Below the pieces are notes generated by a model, which had not been told where the DNA came from, searched no databases, and saw only the letters and a list, made by a program, of their open reading frames with translations. Made by a program: the position numbers and the translations under genes. Positions 33,641 to 45,993 of a stretch of DNA of 64,000 nucleotides are shown here, piece after piece (the first letter of the stretch is position 1; every line of letters starts with the position of its first letter). The DNA is from Macquaria australasica (lineage: Eukaryota; Chordata; Actinopteri; Centrarchiformes; Percichthyidae): the NCBI GenBank assembly GCA_005408345.1, contig SEMN01000456.1, forward strand, positions 1 to 64,000, in the 5' to 3' direction.

Positions 33641-34334
33641 CCCTGTATGGAAGAATCTGCATTTGTTATGTTTCTCCACTCGGTTATTCCTCTAAATTGC
33701 CACCTGTATGTACACCTCCTGTCTATCTTCTCAACATACTGAAACACACACAGTATTTTTAAGCTTATTACCTACTCTGATGCTTGTTATTAGAAGCACA
33801 TAGATGTGTGGAACCATGCAACACTGATTCTTAGATGACTTTTAAAATGTATACTGCAATTAACAAAACGTACACGTTTTATCAGTTTGACATACAAAGA
33901 TAATGCACTGTAGGTGATTTGAGTAAAGAAAAATTGAGGAATATTCCAAGTACCCTGGTAGGCTCTGTCCGTGGTGCTGAACACAAAGCAGCTACATCCA
34001 GGCAAACTGGGACAACACTATAACCTCCAAAAATATCATCAACACCAGCACAAACAAAAGTAATTAATAGCCACACAGGAGGAATTTTGCCATCAGTAAA
34101 GCTGTGATTTGACTCATGCTATTCGAAGGAGAAAGGGATTCCTGCAAAGTTGTTCATTTCCCACTGCACTTGTTGACGTAATTGGTGAACTTAAAAAAAC
34201 TCCAGCTCTCCACTCTCTATCATAAATATGATCTGACAAAAGTATCTTGTACCATGAGCTGACTTTTCTTTCTTATTGTTTAATTTGAATGACTATGCTA
34301 TAACTTGCTGCTAGCTTGACTGATTTTCCCCATT
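33641..34334. other. unassigned noncoding DNA
   Basis: AT-rich sequence next to the transposon fossil. Its first 100 bp may be further decayed element. Nothing else is seen. Confidence 0.45.
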
Positions 34335-34572
34335 GATAGAAGAAGAAGATTACTTTATTGTCAGTGTACACAAAGCAGTTGAAATTTGTCTTATCACATA
34401 TCCCTTCTACCCCCACACATATGCATTTCATGCGCAGGGTCGCCTGGAGCAGTTTTGGGGTTCAGTGCCTTACTCACAGCTGGAAGACACCCTCATACAC
34501 CCAGGGATCAGACCAGCGACATTTCAGTTACTGGCCGACCTCTCTACCTCTAGGCCATCCTGTCCACCTGTG
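34335..34572 (-). repeat. tRNA-type SINE, minus strand
   Basis: On the minus strand an A-box TGGCCTAGAGG (34547-34557) is followed at usual spacing by a B-box GGTCTGATCCC (34504-34514). A body with a GAGTAAGGCACTGAACCCC-like block follows, ending near the A/G-rich AGAAGAAGAAG at 34335. This is the structure of a polymerase III SINE. Anticodon-arm pairing is lost. Confidence 0.7.
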
Positions 34573-35518
34573 ATACGCTTGACATGATTGCTATAGTATA
34601 GGTACATTATAGTATATTCTTATTTACCACATGTTAAAATAGTTCAAAGGGAGACGGGTTCTCTAATTTGAAGAAAGTCAATGTAAAATGTCGAAGGCAT
34701 GATCATGTCAGTGTAATACAAATACAGTAACTATTATGTAACGAAGAAAACTGTTTTGTATTTCATTCAAATAAAAATAATAGGCTTCTGGTCCCTCGTG
34801 AATCTTTTTAACTCAGTGTATTTTATATCCACAAAATAACTTCTATCCTGACATATTCTTTCCAATACCTGCCTCAGTTATGAAATAGTTAGTCATCAAA
34901 CAAAGAACATCAGTAAAACATCGGAAACAGAATCATCTCACATTGATGATTGTCGGGGTGAAAACATTCATAAGCAGCTCATTTTGAGAAGGAGATCCAA
35001 TCAGCACCATTTAGAAACAAGACCAAATGAGATCAGAAATGCAGTGGTACAGCCTGTTTTGTCTTCGTCACTTTGCAGGGTTAATGTTCATTTATGTAAA
35101 GTCGAATCAGCCGCTTCTATACATCAAACCTTTTAATGGCTCTTAATTGATCTTGGCTCATCTTCTCCTCTTCCTATCCTGTCCTTGTCCTTGTAAGAAA
35201 CGTGTTGCTCTTCGTCTTCATTAGCTTTTTGCCCTCATTTTCACCACCTGAACATCTTGGATCTCGATTCTGTGAAGTGCTGCTGTTGTTTTTAATATCA
35301 GAACCATTATTCTCAGTGTTATTTTCATGTGACATGTTTTTTCGCTGGAAATATAAGTAGTGGTGGAGCAGCATTGCTATAGTGTGGAGGAAACATGTAG
35401 CTTTTATTACCATTTCAGTTTCCCCACATCTGCATGATAGTTCTACTGTATGCTCACTGCTCTGATGCATGTAGCGTCTGTAGCTTGCTTCTTTGGGTCT
35501 GATTTTGTGTGAGCATTT
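34573..35518. other. unassigned noncoding DNA
   Basis: AT-rich unique DNA. The 150-codon minus-strand frame at 35174-35626 reads through the neighbouring TG tract (THTHTH) and has no domain. Confidence 0.5.
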
Positions 35519-35700
35519 GTTGTGTGTGTGTGTTGTGTGTGTGTGTGTGTGTACCAGCAGTGTGCTATCAGTGCCCCCTGCAGTATAACCAAAGGGAATA
35601 AAGAGATGAGGGAGCGAGAGAGACACCGTAGAGGGAAGATAGTGAGAGAGAGAGCGAGAGAGAGAACAAGAGGATCGTTTTCATTATCTCCAGCACACAG
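35519..35700 (+). repeat. (TG)n tract and purine-rich GAGAGA region
   Basis: TG repeats at 35519-35552 with one TT interruption, then GAGAGAGAGCGAGAGAGAGA-type purine tract at about 35605-35675. Confidence 0.85.
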
Positions 35701-38240
35701 AGGAACTTAATCACACTCGTACAACAGAGAGGTCTTATAGCCAAAGACTGGATCCTGTGTGCAGACTAGAGGTATCTGTAATATACAAACCGTGCTACAC
35801 TCTCTGGAAATGTACACAGCTCACACAAAAAATAAACAAACTGAGTCCATTCTGAGATTTATTTCTTTATTTTTCAAAAAACTCCTAATGTACTGTATGT
35901 ATGTGCAGTTAAATACAAACCAGTATAAACCACATCAATGTTGCACATCACCTACAAGCTTTGATGTAGAAGTCCCTTGTCCACCATGAAGGTACAACGT
36001 TCTTGTTCTATTTTAGTTTTGTTTTTCAATTATGTATTTTGTTTTCTGTACCTGTATTTTACATTTATCTTATTGGTTCTTACTTGCTTCTGAATCATAT
36101 GTTGTTACTCAGCTATCTTTTCGGTTACAGCTGTTCTCACAGAAGACTTGGATAGATAAGGCTTCTTTGTCTTGTTACAGTGATCACACTGTTTGTATGG
36201 ACCTCCTATATATTTCAATAAAAAGAGAATTTCAAAAAGAAATAAAAAATACAGAAGATATAGAAGTCGCAGATCAGCAGCGGCACGAGATTGGTGGATT
36301 GTTAGTGAGAGAATTTATCCTTTTTAAAGATTGAACTTGTGAGTGTCAGAATGAGGAAATATTGTCCTTTTTAATATCAGCTAGTCAATGTTGGGGGGTC
36401 CTTCCTAAAAATAGTCTGCAGTTACTTTGATTAATTTCACCTTTGTTTCATTTATTCATTTATCTTTGTAAATAAAATCTTTATATATAGGTGTAGTGAG
36501 TGATGTGTGGGTCTCGTGTGTCTTAGAGCTGCTTTAAGTTTGGGTTTCAGTGAAGACTTTTAGTGTCTCATGAAGGTCTAGATGTTTTATCGAAGCCTTT
36601 ACCACATTTTCCACATTTTCTGTTTTTCTGTGTTCTCACCTTTAGATACTGAATGCTTAGCAACCCACAATAAGTTCTATTTTATTATTTTTGTTACCGC
36701 AGATTTTGCAAGAAGACCGTGAGCAGAGCACACACTCAATTCAGCTAAAGATTTTTTGGCACAAAATATCACATGCTGGCGGCTTGAGTGTAAAAATGTA
36801 GAGAGCAATGACATTGAATTCTAGTGTGGAAGCATTTTTGTTGGTACAGGGTTATGTGCCTTACCTGGGAGAGATGAGGACATCTGGCATATCTGGCAGA
36901 TTGGGTGTAAAAGTGCAGTGACTGAGGTGCTTATATTTAAAATCTGTAAAGCAATTAATGCAGTAGCGTGCACCTTCTTAGTAGCTTAGAGCAGGACTTC
37001 ACAAACCCGTAGCCAGCTTCTGTTCATGGCTCATTTTTATTTATTTTTTTATTTATATTATATCCAGGAGGTAAAATCTTTTTTTTCCTCTTTAATCCAG
37101 AATCCTGCGGTGTCTCATGACCCGGCTTCACAAAACAAAAGATCAGTTTGTATTTGCTGCCATTTGAATAAGAAAAAGAAAAATCCCACTGATCTTTTTT
37201 CAGTCGTTATTATTTCGTTATTATTCATCCGTTCCAATTTAAACTACACACATCCAGTACAGTTTCTTGCTTCTATCCCAGCTATACGTGAGTGATTTGA
37301 GTTTATAAACTCACTGTCACAATAGCAATATTCATTCAACAACATGCAGCGATTCATTTTCTAAAAATTGTGCAAAGAATTAATTCAATAGAATTTTTTT
37401 TCCAGTTGCCACTTAGGTTTACATTTTACAAATCTATATATTGTCATCAAATCTGTCAAAATATGCCATCCGTTTTATTTACTCACCATTTATCTGTACA
37501 GCTACAATTGACCCATTATACGTTCACAATTCCCTTTTCTTTTGAACATGATGAGAGCTGCTTTTTTCTGGGTCTCTCTGGCTCTGTGTGGGGTTTTTTT
37601 TGCTTTGAAGAGGCTCTCCTCTCTGTCTTCGTCCTGTTATGGAGGCAGCCGGGGCTCCAATAGATGGCATCACAGCACTAGACTTCAGTCATCCTCCCTG
37701 CTCGGCTCTGCTCTGCTGTGCTGTGATGTGATGTGATGTGGTGAGATGCTGCTCATGAGCCAAGCTGGGATGTGGACGGCGTTAATACTTAAACTAAAAC
37801 TTAAACAACCACTGTTTCAAATTTTAAATCCCAAGAAATTGTCCTGGTTTTACTTCTAAAAACCGAAGCCAAAAACATTAGATTTAGAGTTTGAAAAATT
37901 GTGATGAGATTTGATTTTAGATCCCAAATACAGCTGCATTGATTGTGACTCAGATTTGTATTAGATTGTTATTTATGGAGACAGAAAACAGCGGACTGCC
38001 GATCTTTTGGTACAAAGACAGCTTTGGCACAGAAGACACATTTGATAGATAAATCTGTTCATACTGAATGCTTTCTTATTGCTTTTTAACATCTGTTTTA
38101 TTTCTTCTGAATTAAAGAAAATGTCACTTTTACAAAATCCTTTGTGTGAATCTTACAAATGCAAATTTTTCATGAATAGAATTGGTGAATTAATTGGATA
38201 TGACACAAAAAAATATGACTCCGTGTCATGTCCTTGCTAA
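35701..38240. other. AT-rich unassigned noncoding DNA
   Basis: Long AT-rich span. The part at 37540-37770 is richer in GC, with a TGTGATGTGATGTGATG run at 37722-37740. Frames at 36032-36334 and 37370-37663 have no recognisable domain. Confidence 0.5.
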
Positions 38241-38545
38241 TTTGAGTGTTATTTTATTATGGAGTGGCCTGTTGAAGCCAGTCAGTCCTGTAACTCAATG
38301 TGATCCACTGTACCGTTGACAGTTATGACACCACACCATGTCTCTGTAATGTGATTAATCACTCTCCATTATTTCCGCCCTCATTTGTCCCACAATGCAC
38401 AGTTTATAGGGAATTAACACCGGTTTTTATTGGCCCGTGCAATAAATCAACATCAGCACCTCGCCGCTCACATAAAATAATATTATTTGGCCGACGTGAA
38501 AAAGCGTTTCTGTCAGTTTGGCTTCAGAGCAGCCGTCCTTAAATC
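38241..38545. promoter_or_regulatory. conserved-element-like island 6
   Basis: Contains ATTAATCACTCTCCATTATT, GGGAATTAACACCGGTTTTT, GTGCAATAAATCAACATCAG and AAATAATATTATTTGGCC. It has homeodomain cores and several CpGs without simple repeats, flanked by TG-rich sequence on the right. Confidence 0.28.
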
Positions 38546-39239
38546 TGTCACTCTCGCTTTCAAACTGAAGATATGTGTGTGTCAGTTGACTGTAATGTGT
38601 TTTTGTGTGTGTGAATCCCCTGCTGGTCTGTTTCGTGCAGACACTCCAGACAGGAGAAAAAGATAGTCAGCTCGGATAATGGAGCGTTTCTCTACAGCAA
38701 ATGCATGAAAAGGTCTCCTGAAATGATAAATGATTGTGGCCTAAAACAGGCAGAGACAGAGCGAGAGAAGAAAAAATGTATTCATTAGAAATTACATGTG
38801 GATGGCAAGGAGAGCGCCATGTTGGCTTTCAGTGCGGCTGAATGTCGTGATGTGAATTTGTGTTTGGTGCATAGAGAGAATGCAAGGGAACGCACAGAGA
38901 GCAAAACAAACACGGGCAATTGTCTTGTAAATATTTTCACGTGGAAAAAAAGAAATCAAATGTAGGGATGTATATCCTTAATCATGTGAAAAAATATATA
39001 AATGTACGGTTGAAGCTAGTTATTACTTATCTTAAAGTACAAGTCTACTATTGTTTTCTCTGCACTATTACTGTAGAGAGACTAAAAATACTCTTAAGAC
39101 ATTTTTAAATTTTTTTTTAAATAATGATAACAGTCAGCATTTGTATGGCTGTAATTTGCCTCTGTGATGTTGGTATCACATAGCAGCACTGTAAAACTGA
39201 AAAGGTGAAAAAGCCCCTTGCTGGATTTTGTCTTTTTCC
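38546..39239. other. unassigned noncoding DNA
   Basis: Short TG words at 38570-38615, purine-rich at 38740-38780, otherwise AT-rich. Nothing is recognised. Confidence 0.45.
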
Positions 39240-39480
39240 TCAGATAGAGGTGTCATATCAAAATGACAGCCGCTCCATTTAATGTCCTTTAATGTCATTT
39301 AAATCTCTAACTGTTGTGTGCGGACTGATAATCTTCTTCTTTGTGATCTGTGGACTAATGAGACCTCTCCTCTCTGCCTCTCTGTGGTGAAGTCTCCATC
39401 CTAATTTCTTAGCGCTGAAACACAAAGACTTGGCTGCAGTGTGGCCTCGGTGGAGATCCGCACTGACCACGATTAGATTG
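39240..39480. promoter_or_regulatory. conserved-element-like island 7
   Basis: TCATATCAAAATGACAGCCG (ATCAAA plus TGACAG), TCCTTTAATGTCATTTAAAT, GCGGACTGATAATCTTC and CTAATTTCTTAGCGCTGAAA. A G-rich purine stretch follows at 39497-39555. Enhancer status is inferred. Confidence 0.28.
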
Positions 39481-41049
39481 AATAAAAGAAGACAAGAAAA
39501 AGGGGAGAAAAGAGGGGGGAGGTGGGGAGTGGGAAAAAATAGAGACGGAGAGGGAAATAGCAGCAGTGCCAAGCATTTTTAAGGCAGTATTGATGAAAGG
39601 CTATTATTTTAGCCAATTAAAGGGACAGAGGGAGGGAGAGAGGCTTGATTTTAACAGGTTGCACCTTTGCATGCATAGAGGGACAAAAAAACCCCAGCAA
39701 TCTTCTCTTTGCTGTGCACCTCCACAGCAATGTCACATCCCTGATTAGTACAGAGAAGAAAATCTGGAATAATGTGTAATACCAGACGAGAGGAGGGAGA
39801 CCTTTAGAGGAGAGTGTGGAGAACAGTGTCGTCTGCTATCCTGCTAACATCGCCGCTCAGCCCAAAAGGTTAAGGCACGGCCTCAGCATGAATACAGTAA
39901 TTAATATACATGTAGTAGTATTCTCACTGTGGAGATAAAGAATCCTCCAGAACCATGTTTTTTTTTTTCTCCTTCAGTACAGCAAAATATTAAAATCCAT
40001 GTTACTATTTTTGTCTCAATCTGAGCCAAATAGAAGAATATCAATCACAACACTGTTACACTAAAACATGAAGTAAAACAGTACAGTAAACATACAACAC
40101 CAACATATAACATCAGTGAAAGGGAGTACAGGACAGCAGAATGTTATAATGAGAATTCATCAATTCAACAAACAAAAATCCATCAATTTCATGTGATTAA
40201 TACAAACTCGGGGGAACAGATGCAGTGTTTTAGATTGACTATTTTCTAAATGGGACCTTTTGGAGTTCAAGGGTCCATCAGACTTAAACCTAGACGGGAC
40301 TTTTCATTGTCAACAAGTCCAAAAAGTCCTTCAACCAATTCTAAACACTGAACCAGTCTAATAGTATTATTCGCTTGGCTGGCAGGCAAGTCATTGTAAC
40401 AATCAGGTGTAAACTTTTAAAAAAGTATAGTGTCGATTTTTACACCAAGTAAACAAACTATTGGATATGGGTTGTTACAGTATGTATATGAAGGCCAGGT
40501 TTTCTCAAGATCTGGTAGCAGTTTATTTGATTTAGTCCCTCCAAGAAATACGATTGGAATGAAAGAAACAGAGACGATAGGAGAATCAAGCTGTTTACAC
40601 TCTCTTCATCCCTCCATCTTATTGTCTTCATCATCAGGCCTCTGCATTTCTATTTTTTTTTAATCACCAACCCATCCATCCTGAGAGACCTGAGATTTCT
40701 GACCTGTCCCTCTCTTTTTCCTCTCATTCTTTTTATTCGCTGCTAAGCACGTCATTACTGCCTTACTGATTAGGCCTTACTTTGCCTTGCTGACACACGG
40801 ACTGTCTCAAGGTTGACTTTTATATCATAATTTCGTCCCAAAAATGTGTACTTTTACTTGTTTTAACTCTCAAATTGGCTGCTTGTTTGTTTTATTTTAT
40901 TTTTTTAATGTAAAATTCAAATTATTTTCATTTGTTTAAATGAATAAGGCTGGCAATATTCTACATTTTCCCTTAACAGATCCCAAGAAAAGACCAAAAC
41001 CATTAATTAATTGATCCTACTAAGAAGTATTGTCTGCGTAACTAAAGCC
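39481..41049. other. unassigned noncoding DNA
   Basis: G-rich tract at 39497-39555, a T run near 39958-39970, and otherwise AT-rich unique DNA. No gene. Confidence 0.5.
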
Positions 41050-41500
41050 TGATACAGTATATATTATACCTCTGTGCCATAGAGCTCCATTGTTACTATT
41101 AAAAACACATCAGTGAGCCACACTGTTGCACTGGGTGACGTGTTCATTTAGCATGAACATGGGTGCTGTAGTTTATTTTGATTTAATCCCACATACGCCA
41201 TCCAGCTGCCATAAAAATGCACTATAAAACACCAAATGTGTATTACTCTGCGGCTATAAATAGTCCCGGACAAATACACTATTTCCTTGTGTTTTAGTAA
41301 TGTTTGCTAAAAACTACAGTGCCCAGCTGTTTTAGAAACTTCGTACTTGTGGCATGTTTTTAAAGATTTACGTCAGGGTAAAGGTATTGAGAAATGGACT
41401 AACACATTGCTGGTTTTGGTCTTTTCATGGGATTTGTCAACAATGACGAAAAATATAGAATAACACTTGCCTTATCCTTTAAAAGAAGTGAAAGGGTTTA
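41050..41500. repeat. possible interspersed repeat
   Basis: CATCAGTGAGCCACACTGTT, GCACTGGGTGACGTGTTCAT, TACGCCATCCAGCTGCCATA and AACTACAGTGCCCAGCTG have the style of a dispersed fish element, with the end near CTTATCCTTTAAAAG. Family and borders are unknown. Confidence 0.25.
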
Positions 41501-41675
41501 TTATTTCTGGTGCTGAAATGGCAACAGGAGAGTCATTTTATAATGATGTTATGTCAACGTGAGATAATTGGATTAGCCTGAACCACATTTCGGTAAAGTG
41601 TATTAAATGATTTCTGATTTCCATCTGCTTGGTGATTTACTTATGTAAGAAAACACTGAGCAACCAGGCCTGTAA
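41501..41675. other. short unassigned spacer
   Basis: Unique DNA, nothing recognised. Confidence 0.4.
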
Positions 41676-41703
41676 ACACACACACACACACACGCGTGCG
41701 CGC
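41676..41703. repeat. (AC)n(GC)n alternating purine-pyrimidine tract
   Basis: A 28-bp perfect purine-pyrimidine alternation: AC repeats into ACGCGTGCGCGC. GC-rich alternation of this length is a strong Z-DNA-forming sequence. Confidence 0.85.
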
Positions 41704-41813
41704 TCTTCACACACACTTTCACAGACTCCACGAGTGTGTGCTCATACACATTTAATGTATTACTCGCAGATCAAATACAAGCTTCCCACCTACTTCCCTC
41801 CCCAGAGAGACTG

Positions 41814-41834
41814 AGTGTGTGTGTGTGTGTGTGT
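41814..41834 (+). repeat. (TG)10 microsatellite
   Basis: Perfect TG repeat of about ten units. Confidence 0.9.
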
Positions 41835-41880
41835 TATTAACCCCAACACCACTGCTGCTTGTCTGCCGGCATTAACCCCA

Positions 41881-41975
41881 TTATCCTCTCCTCTTTCCCC
41901 CCCGCTCTCCTCTCCTCTCCTCTCCTCTTTCCCCCCCGCTCTCCTCTCCTCTCCTCTCTTCTCCTCCCTCTCTTT
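41881..41975. repeat. polypyrimidine CTCCTCTC tract with duplicated block
   Basis: Almost pure C/T for about 95 bp. A 34-bp block starting CTCTTTCCCCCCCGCTCTCC is tandemly duplicated (41891 and 41925). Long mirror-like pyrimidine tracts can form triplex DNA. Confidence 0.85.
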
Positions 41976-42246
41976 CCGACAGCAGTAATGAAGTTCAAGA
42001 GGTGCAGTTTTCCTCTCCTCTCTCATGCGCTTATTCTTTTCTCGTTTTCTCTCTCCCTCCATCCTTCTCTACAGTTGGCAGTGGCAGAGGTTAGACAAGC
42101 ACACTCTGTCACTCCACCTACCCCTCCTCTCCCTCCCTTCCCTCACCAGGTCCCAGAGGTGCTTTCTGCTTAACGAGGCTGGATATCTGTTTCCTAAAAT
42201 CAATCGTCTGTCTTAAACGAACATCCCCGACCATCTGCTTCAGGGG

Positions 42247-42249
<3 letters not shown>
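41976..42249. other. pyrimidine-rich unassigned DNA
   Basis: C/T-rich sequence continuing from the polypyrimidine tract. Overlapping frames on both strands are low-complexity. Confidence 0.5.

Positions 42250-42323
<74 letters not shown>
42250..42323 (+). repeat. (AC)37 microsatellite
   Basis: Perfect AC repeat over 74 bp. The reading frame of valine/cysteine on the minus strand is an artefact of it. Confidence 0.95.
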
Positions 42324-42325
<2 letters not shown>

Positions 42326-42545
42326 CTCTGCCTTTGCCTCGCTGGAGCTCCAATCCCAATATTTGTCGAGTGTGTGATCCAGCAGGCTCCTCGAGGGCCC
42401 CAGAGAGCCAATGTCGTGGTCCTCCGGGGGCCCCTCAAACTGCCTGGCCGGGGGCCTCGCACTTGGCCCCGCTCCCTCCCTCCTTTCTTCTCCCTCTCTC
42501 CCTCTGTCGCTTTTCTGTTTGATTAATCTCTAAATCTGTGTGACA
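42324..42545. promoter_or_regulatory. GC-rich conserved-element-like island 8
   Basis: Unusually GC-rich: CTCGAGGGCCCCAGAGAGCC, GTCCTCCGGGGGCCCCTCAA and GGCCGGGGGCCTCGCACTTG, with CCAATCCCAATATTTGTCGA at the left. It is set between AC and TG arrays. It could be an enhancer or a CpG-rich promoter remnant. Confidence 0.28.
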
Positions 42546-42580
42546 CATGGACGAGGCTCGGAGACTCTGCCAGGGAGCTC

Positions 42581-42612
<32 letters not shown>

Positions 42613-42628
42613 TGAGTGTGTGTGTGTT
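42581..42628 (+). repeat. (TG)n microsatellite, interrupted
   Basis: TG repeats interrupted by ATG, CG and AG units. Confidence 0.9.
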
Positions 42629-44085
42629 TGGAGAAAAAAAGTGAAATGCACAGCTAATCCCTTTAGCAAGCTGTTAGCTGTTGCATTGTGTTTGGGTGGT
42701 AACAGTGGCACTAGAAGTGACAGTGATAATCTCACATCTCCATAAGACACTCTCACCTGTGTTGACCTTGTGACCTTACGGCTCAGTGACGCTCAAACTT
42801 CAAAGGAATGTTTCTAACAATCCAAGACTCATCTTTTCCGGGATACTTGGTTGGATAATTTCTCGAAACTCACCTTGTTTTTTGAGGATTCTGGTTGGCC
42901 AAAGCATTGTATTTTACCTGTTTCCAAATCTCTTATATATATACATGCGGATAGCCATGGTATGTTTTTTGTGCCAGTGTTACAGTTGGTAAAAACGACC
43001 CTGACTGACATCAGCAGTAGTTTTAGATATCAGTTTCAGATTCACATCATTTAATGCTTCTCATGATTCAAACTTATGGCCTGATCCAGATTTTGACACA
43101 CACTCTCAAATACTGAACACGTTCTTGTTACAAGTAATGATCTGTGATATTTTCCTATCAATATATATCAGTTTAGGTAGTCTGTGTAACTAACTATATT
43201 AACATAATAGGGACTCACTTCTTGAACACTTTAACATTTGCTCTTTGAAACTGTATGACATAGGGCAAAATAATAAAATAAAACTAAAACACTACTTAAG
43301 CCCTTCCTTTAACATATATTTAGATGTCTAAATCTGCCCCATTTTTCTGTGCAATGCATAATGGTAGTTAGCATACACTACTTTTTATGTTGCCTTGTTT
43401 GATTAGGTCCCCTATAGGGTATAATAATTATCACACCACAAAATGGTAAACCCACTGTATAGTGGAGTATAAAGTGAAAAGTGAAGGACTTTAGACATAG
43501 CTTTGGTGTCTGGCATTTTCTTCCAGGGAAAAACAGGGAAGTCTTATATTTTATTTTACAGAAGAAGAGAAATAAAAATGCAGGAAAAAGCAAACTTTTT
43601 CTACAGAAAGACCTTGGCCACTTTTACAGCTGAGTTAATGACTCTGGTGATGAAGTTTGTACTTTATTTATTGATATTAAAACTTGTTAATGTGTTATGT
43701 ATTACAGGATGACTACTGTACATTAGTTTGTTTGCTCATTGTATCAGCAAAGGAAACCTTTTGGTTCTTCAGTGACTCCACTCTGCTCATATAGGCCTTC
43801 TGTTGTTGGAAATATCTGGCTAAAATTGTACTGATCATCAAATTCATACATTAGTCAGTCAACACCCCATATTTTCACCTGCTGCCAATAGGAAGGAAAA
43901 TGTTTCTTATAAGACATTGCAGTCGAATTCTAGGGGAAACATTAATTTATCAGGTTTTCCATATTTTATAGGGGAAAAATGGTCAAATTCCAAGATACTA
44001 AATATGGGTTCTTGCCAGTTGGCATCGCCCTTTAAATCTCATATCGGTTAAACCCCAGATTCCTCCCCCTCCTCCCTCAAGTCTC
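42629..44085. other. AT-rich unassigned noncoding DNA
   Basis: Unique AT-rich DNA with short chance reading frames on both strands. Nothing is recognised. Confidence 0.5.
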
Positions 44086-44140
44086 TATTGTATTCCCGTA
44101 TTCCCTCATCCCCCCCACCCCACCCCCCCCCAGTAATTAC
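44086..44140. repeat. C-rich tract
   Basis: Runs of seven to nine C (CATCCCCCCCACCCCACCCC) within 40 bp. The complementary strand carries at least four G-runs and could form a quadruplex. Confidence 0.75.
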
Positions 44141-44416
44141 ACCCAAAGTCAAAAGACGGTCCTGTCAATCAAACACTCAACTGTCACTTTCTCTGCTTTG
44201 TCTCTCGCATCTCTGTCTGTCTGTTTCTGTCTCTGCTGATTTCAGGCTGGGCTGTCAGAATAGTGCAGGGCTGTTCTGCATGCACTGTGTGTGTGTGTGT
44301 GTGCTTATTGGCAATCACTTTTGTTAGTTTAGCTATCTCTGTAGCTGGTGTAACCCAGTGAAGCTTTGCACATGCCCAAATCTTTTGTGCTTTCAAACAG
44401 GTAGCCATGCTGTAGG

Positions 44417-44420
<4 letters not shown>
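44141..44420. other. unassigned spacer with short TG tract
   Basis: CTGTCT words at 44210-44235 and a TG tract at 44286-44303. No gene. Confidence 0.5.

Positions 44421-44506
<86 letters not shown>
44421..44506 (+). repeat. (GT)43 microsatellite
   Basis: A perfect GT repeat of 86 bp, the longest uninterrupted dinucleotide array in the window. Confidence 0.97.
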
Positions 44507-44507
<1 letters not shown>

Positions 44508-45618
44508 AAACACATAGTAAAAATTACCTGGACAGATACTGAGGTGTTAAAACCTTTTACACTGACAAAGTCACCCCAAATCTTCTCTTCTCCTCTCTAT
44601 CTGGTTTGGCATCGCCATAGATGAATTAACCCGAGAGCGTGAGGCTGTACAATGGATGATTGACAGATCTTTCCTTCACTCATATATCAACATGAACCTT
44701 TCGTGCACCAGACTGGACAATCGCACCACTTGTTGACCTGTCATTGGTCTTTGAAAGTATATCTTTCCCATATTAAACACTGTAGGCTTGAAAGGGGGGC
44801 AGAGGACAGCTTCAGCTCCGATTCACAGCAGTTACAATTTATTCAAATGATGACAGAATCACGACATAAAAACAATTCAAATTGTATAAAAATGTCAATT
44901 TTTGCTGTTGAACTCTATGTCAAGTATTCCCCAAACAATCATCTTTTCTTCTACCTAAAGACGTTACCTTATGCTCTTGCCTCCTCATAGCTCCGAAGCT
45001 CTGCCGGACATAGCATATTTCACGATTTATTGGCAAAGCAATGAATGTTGGAACATTTACTGAACATAAACGTCAACAGTGGAGAAGTGGAATATGCTAC
45101 AGGAGTGGTTTCAGAAGTTTTGATACATTTTTGACATGTTTTTTTACTGTGACTCTGGGACCTGTTTTACAAAAGTGATTTGTGAGCAAGTAGTGGCAAC
45201 ATCATGTTTCATGAATGACTGTCGCTTACAAATTGCAGATGCATTTAATGCTCATGCACGGGTCACAAGTCTGGTGTTTGTTTCGATTAGTGAAAGTTCG
45301 CAGCTTGCATGTTGCAAGTTTGGTAAAAATAGGCCGACTGGGTCGCCATTGGGAGTCCATTCTAACTACTGTGACGCCAAGCTGACAAAAGCTGCTGCCC
45401 TCCATGAAGGATCATACTTTTGTGAATCATTTTGCCTCTGCAGTTGTCGAATCAGCCTCCATTTAATATCTGCAAAACTTTTTTGTAACATTTGATGATG
45501 ATCATCATCTAAACTTTCACTAATTTGTCAAAACGGCCGTTCAATTCTTTATTTGTTGTGTCAGGACTATCTCTCATGAGATGTAGCCTGGCTGCACAAG
45601 GCTACTTCTATATATCAG
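44507..45618. other. unassigned noncoding DNA
   Basis: Mostly unique. A 119-codon plus-strand frame at 45136-45495 (cysteine-rich, beginning MFFYCDSGTC) has no domain I recognise and no supporting splice or promoter context, so it is left uncalled. Confidence 0.45.
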
Positions 45619-45736
45619 GCACACGCACACACACACACACATACTTTCAGTGAGCGCAGGGCTAATAGGGTTAATTGTCATGTAAAACCATCACTGCAGT
45701 CAACTTCACGGCCAATCACTCAAAAATCTCCCTCTC

Positions 45737-45774
<38 letters not shown>

Positions 45775-45887
45775 ACACATATTTACACACCCCTCCCATG
45801 GGATCTCGCCTTGCCCAGATGGCTTTTTTCCCGGTGGCTGTGGGCTCTAGCGTGTGTGTCTGTGTGTGTTGGTGTGTGTGTGTGTGA
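45619..45887. repeat. cluster of CA and TG microsatellites
   Basis: CA tracts at 45619-45642 and 45739-45781, TG at 45851-45887. CA and TG in opposite order can pair within a strand. Confidence 0.85.
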
Positions 45888-45993
45888 GACTCAGGCAGGC
45901 CACAAGGGGCTTTGCGGTGAACAAGGCGCATCTTCTCCGTCTAATTAATTTACTATTATATAGCACCTGTTTCAGGCTAGATAGAGCTGGGGG
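45888..45993. promoter_or_regulatory. conserved-element-like island 9
   Basis: Short unique block, ACAAGGGGCTTTGCGGTGAA, GGCGCATCTTCTCCGTC and TAATTAATTTACTATTATAT, sandwiched between TG and CA arrays. Confidence 0.22.

Noticed and set aside
35174..35626. 150-codon minus-strand frame
   Set aside because: Crosses the TG tract (THTHTH) and lacks any family resemblance.
45136..45495. 119-codon cysteine-rich frame
   Set aside because: No domain, signal or splice context. Length is compatible with chance.
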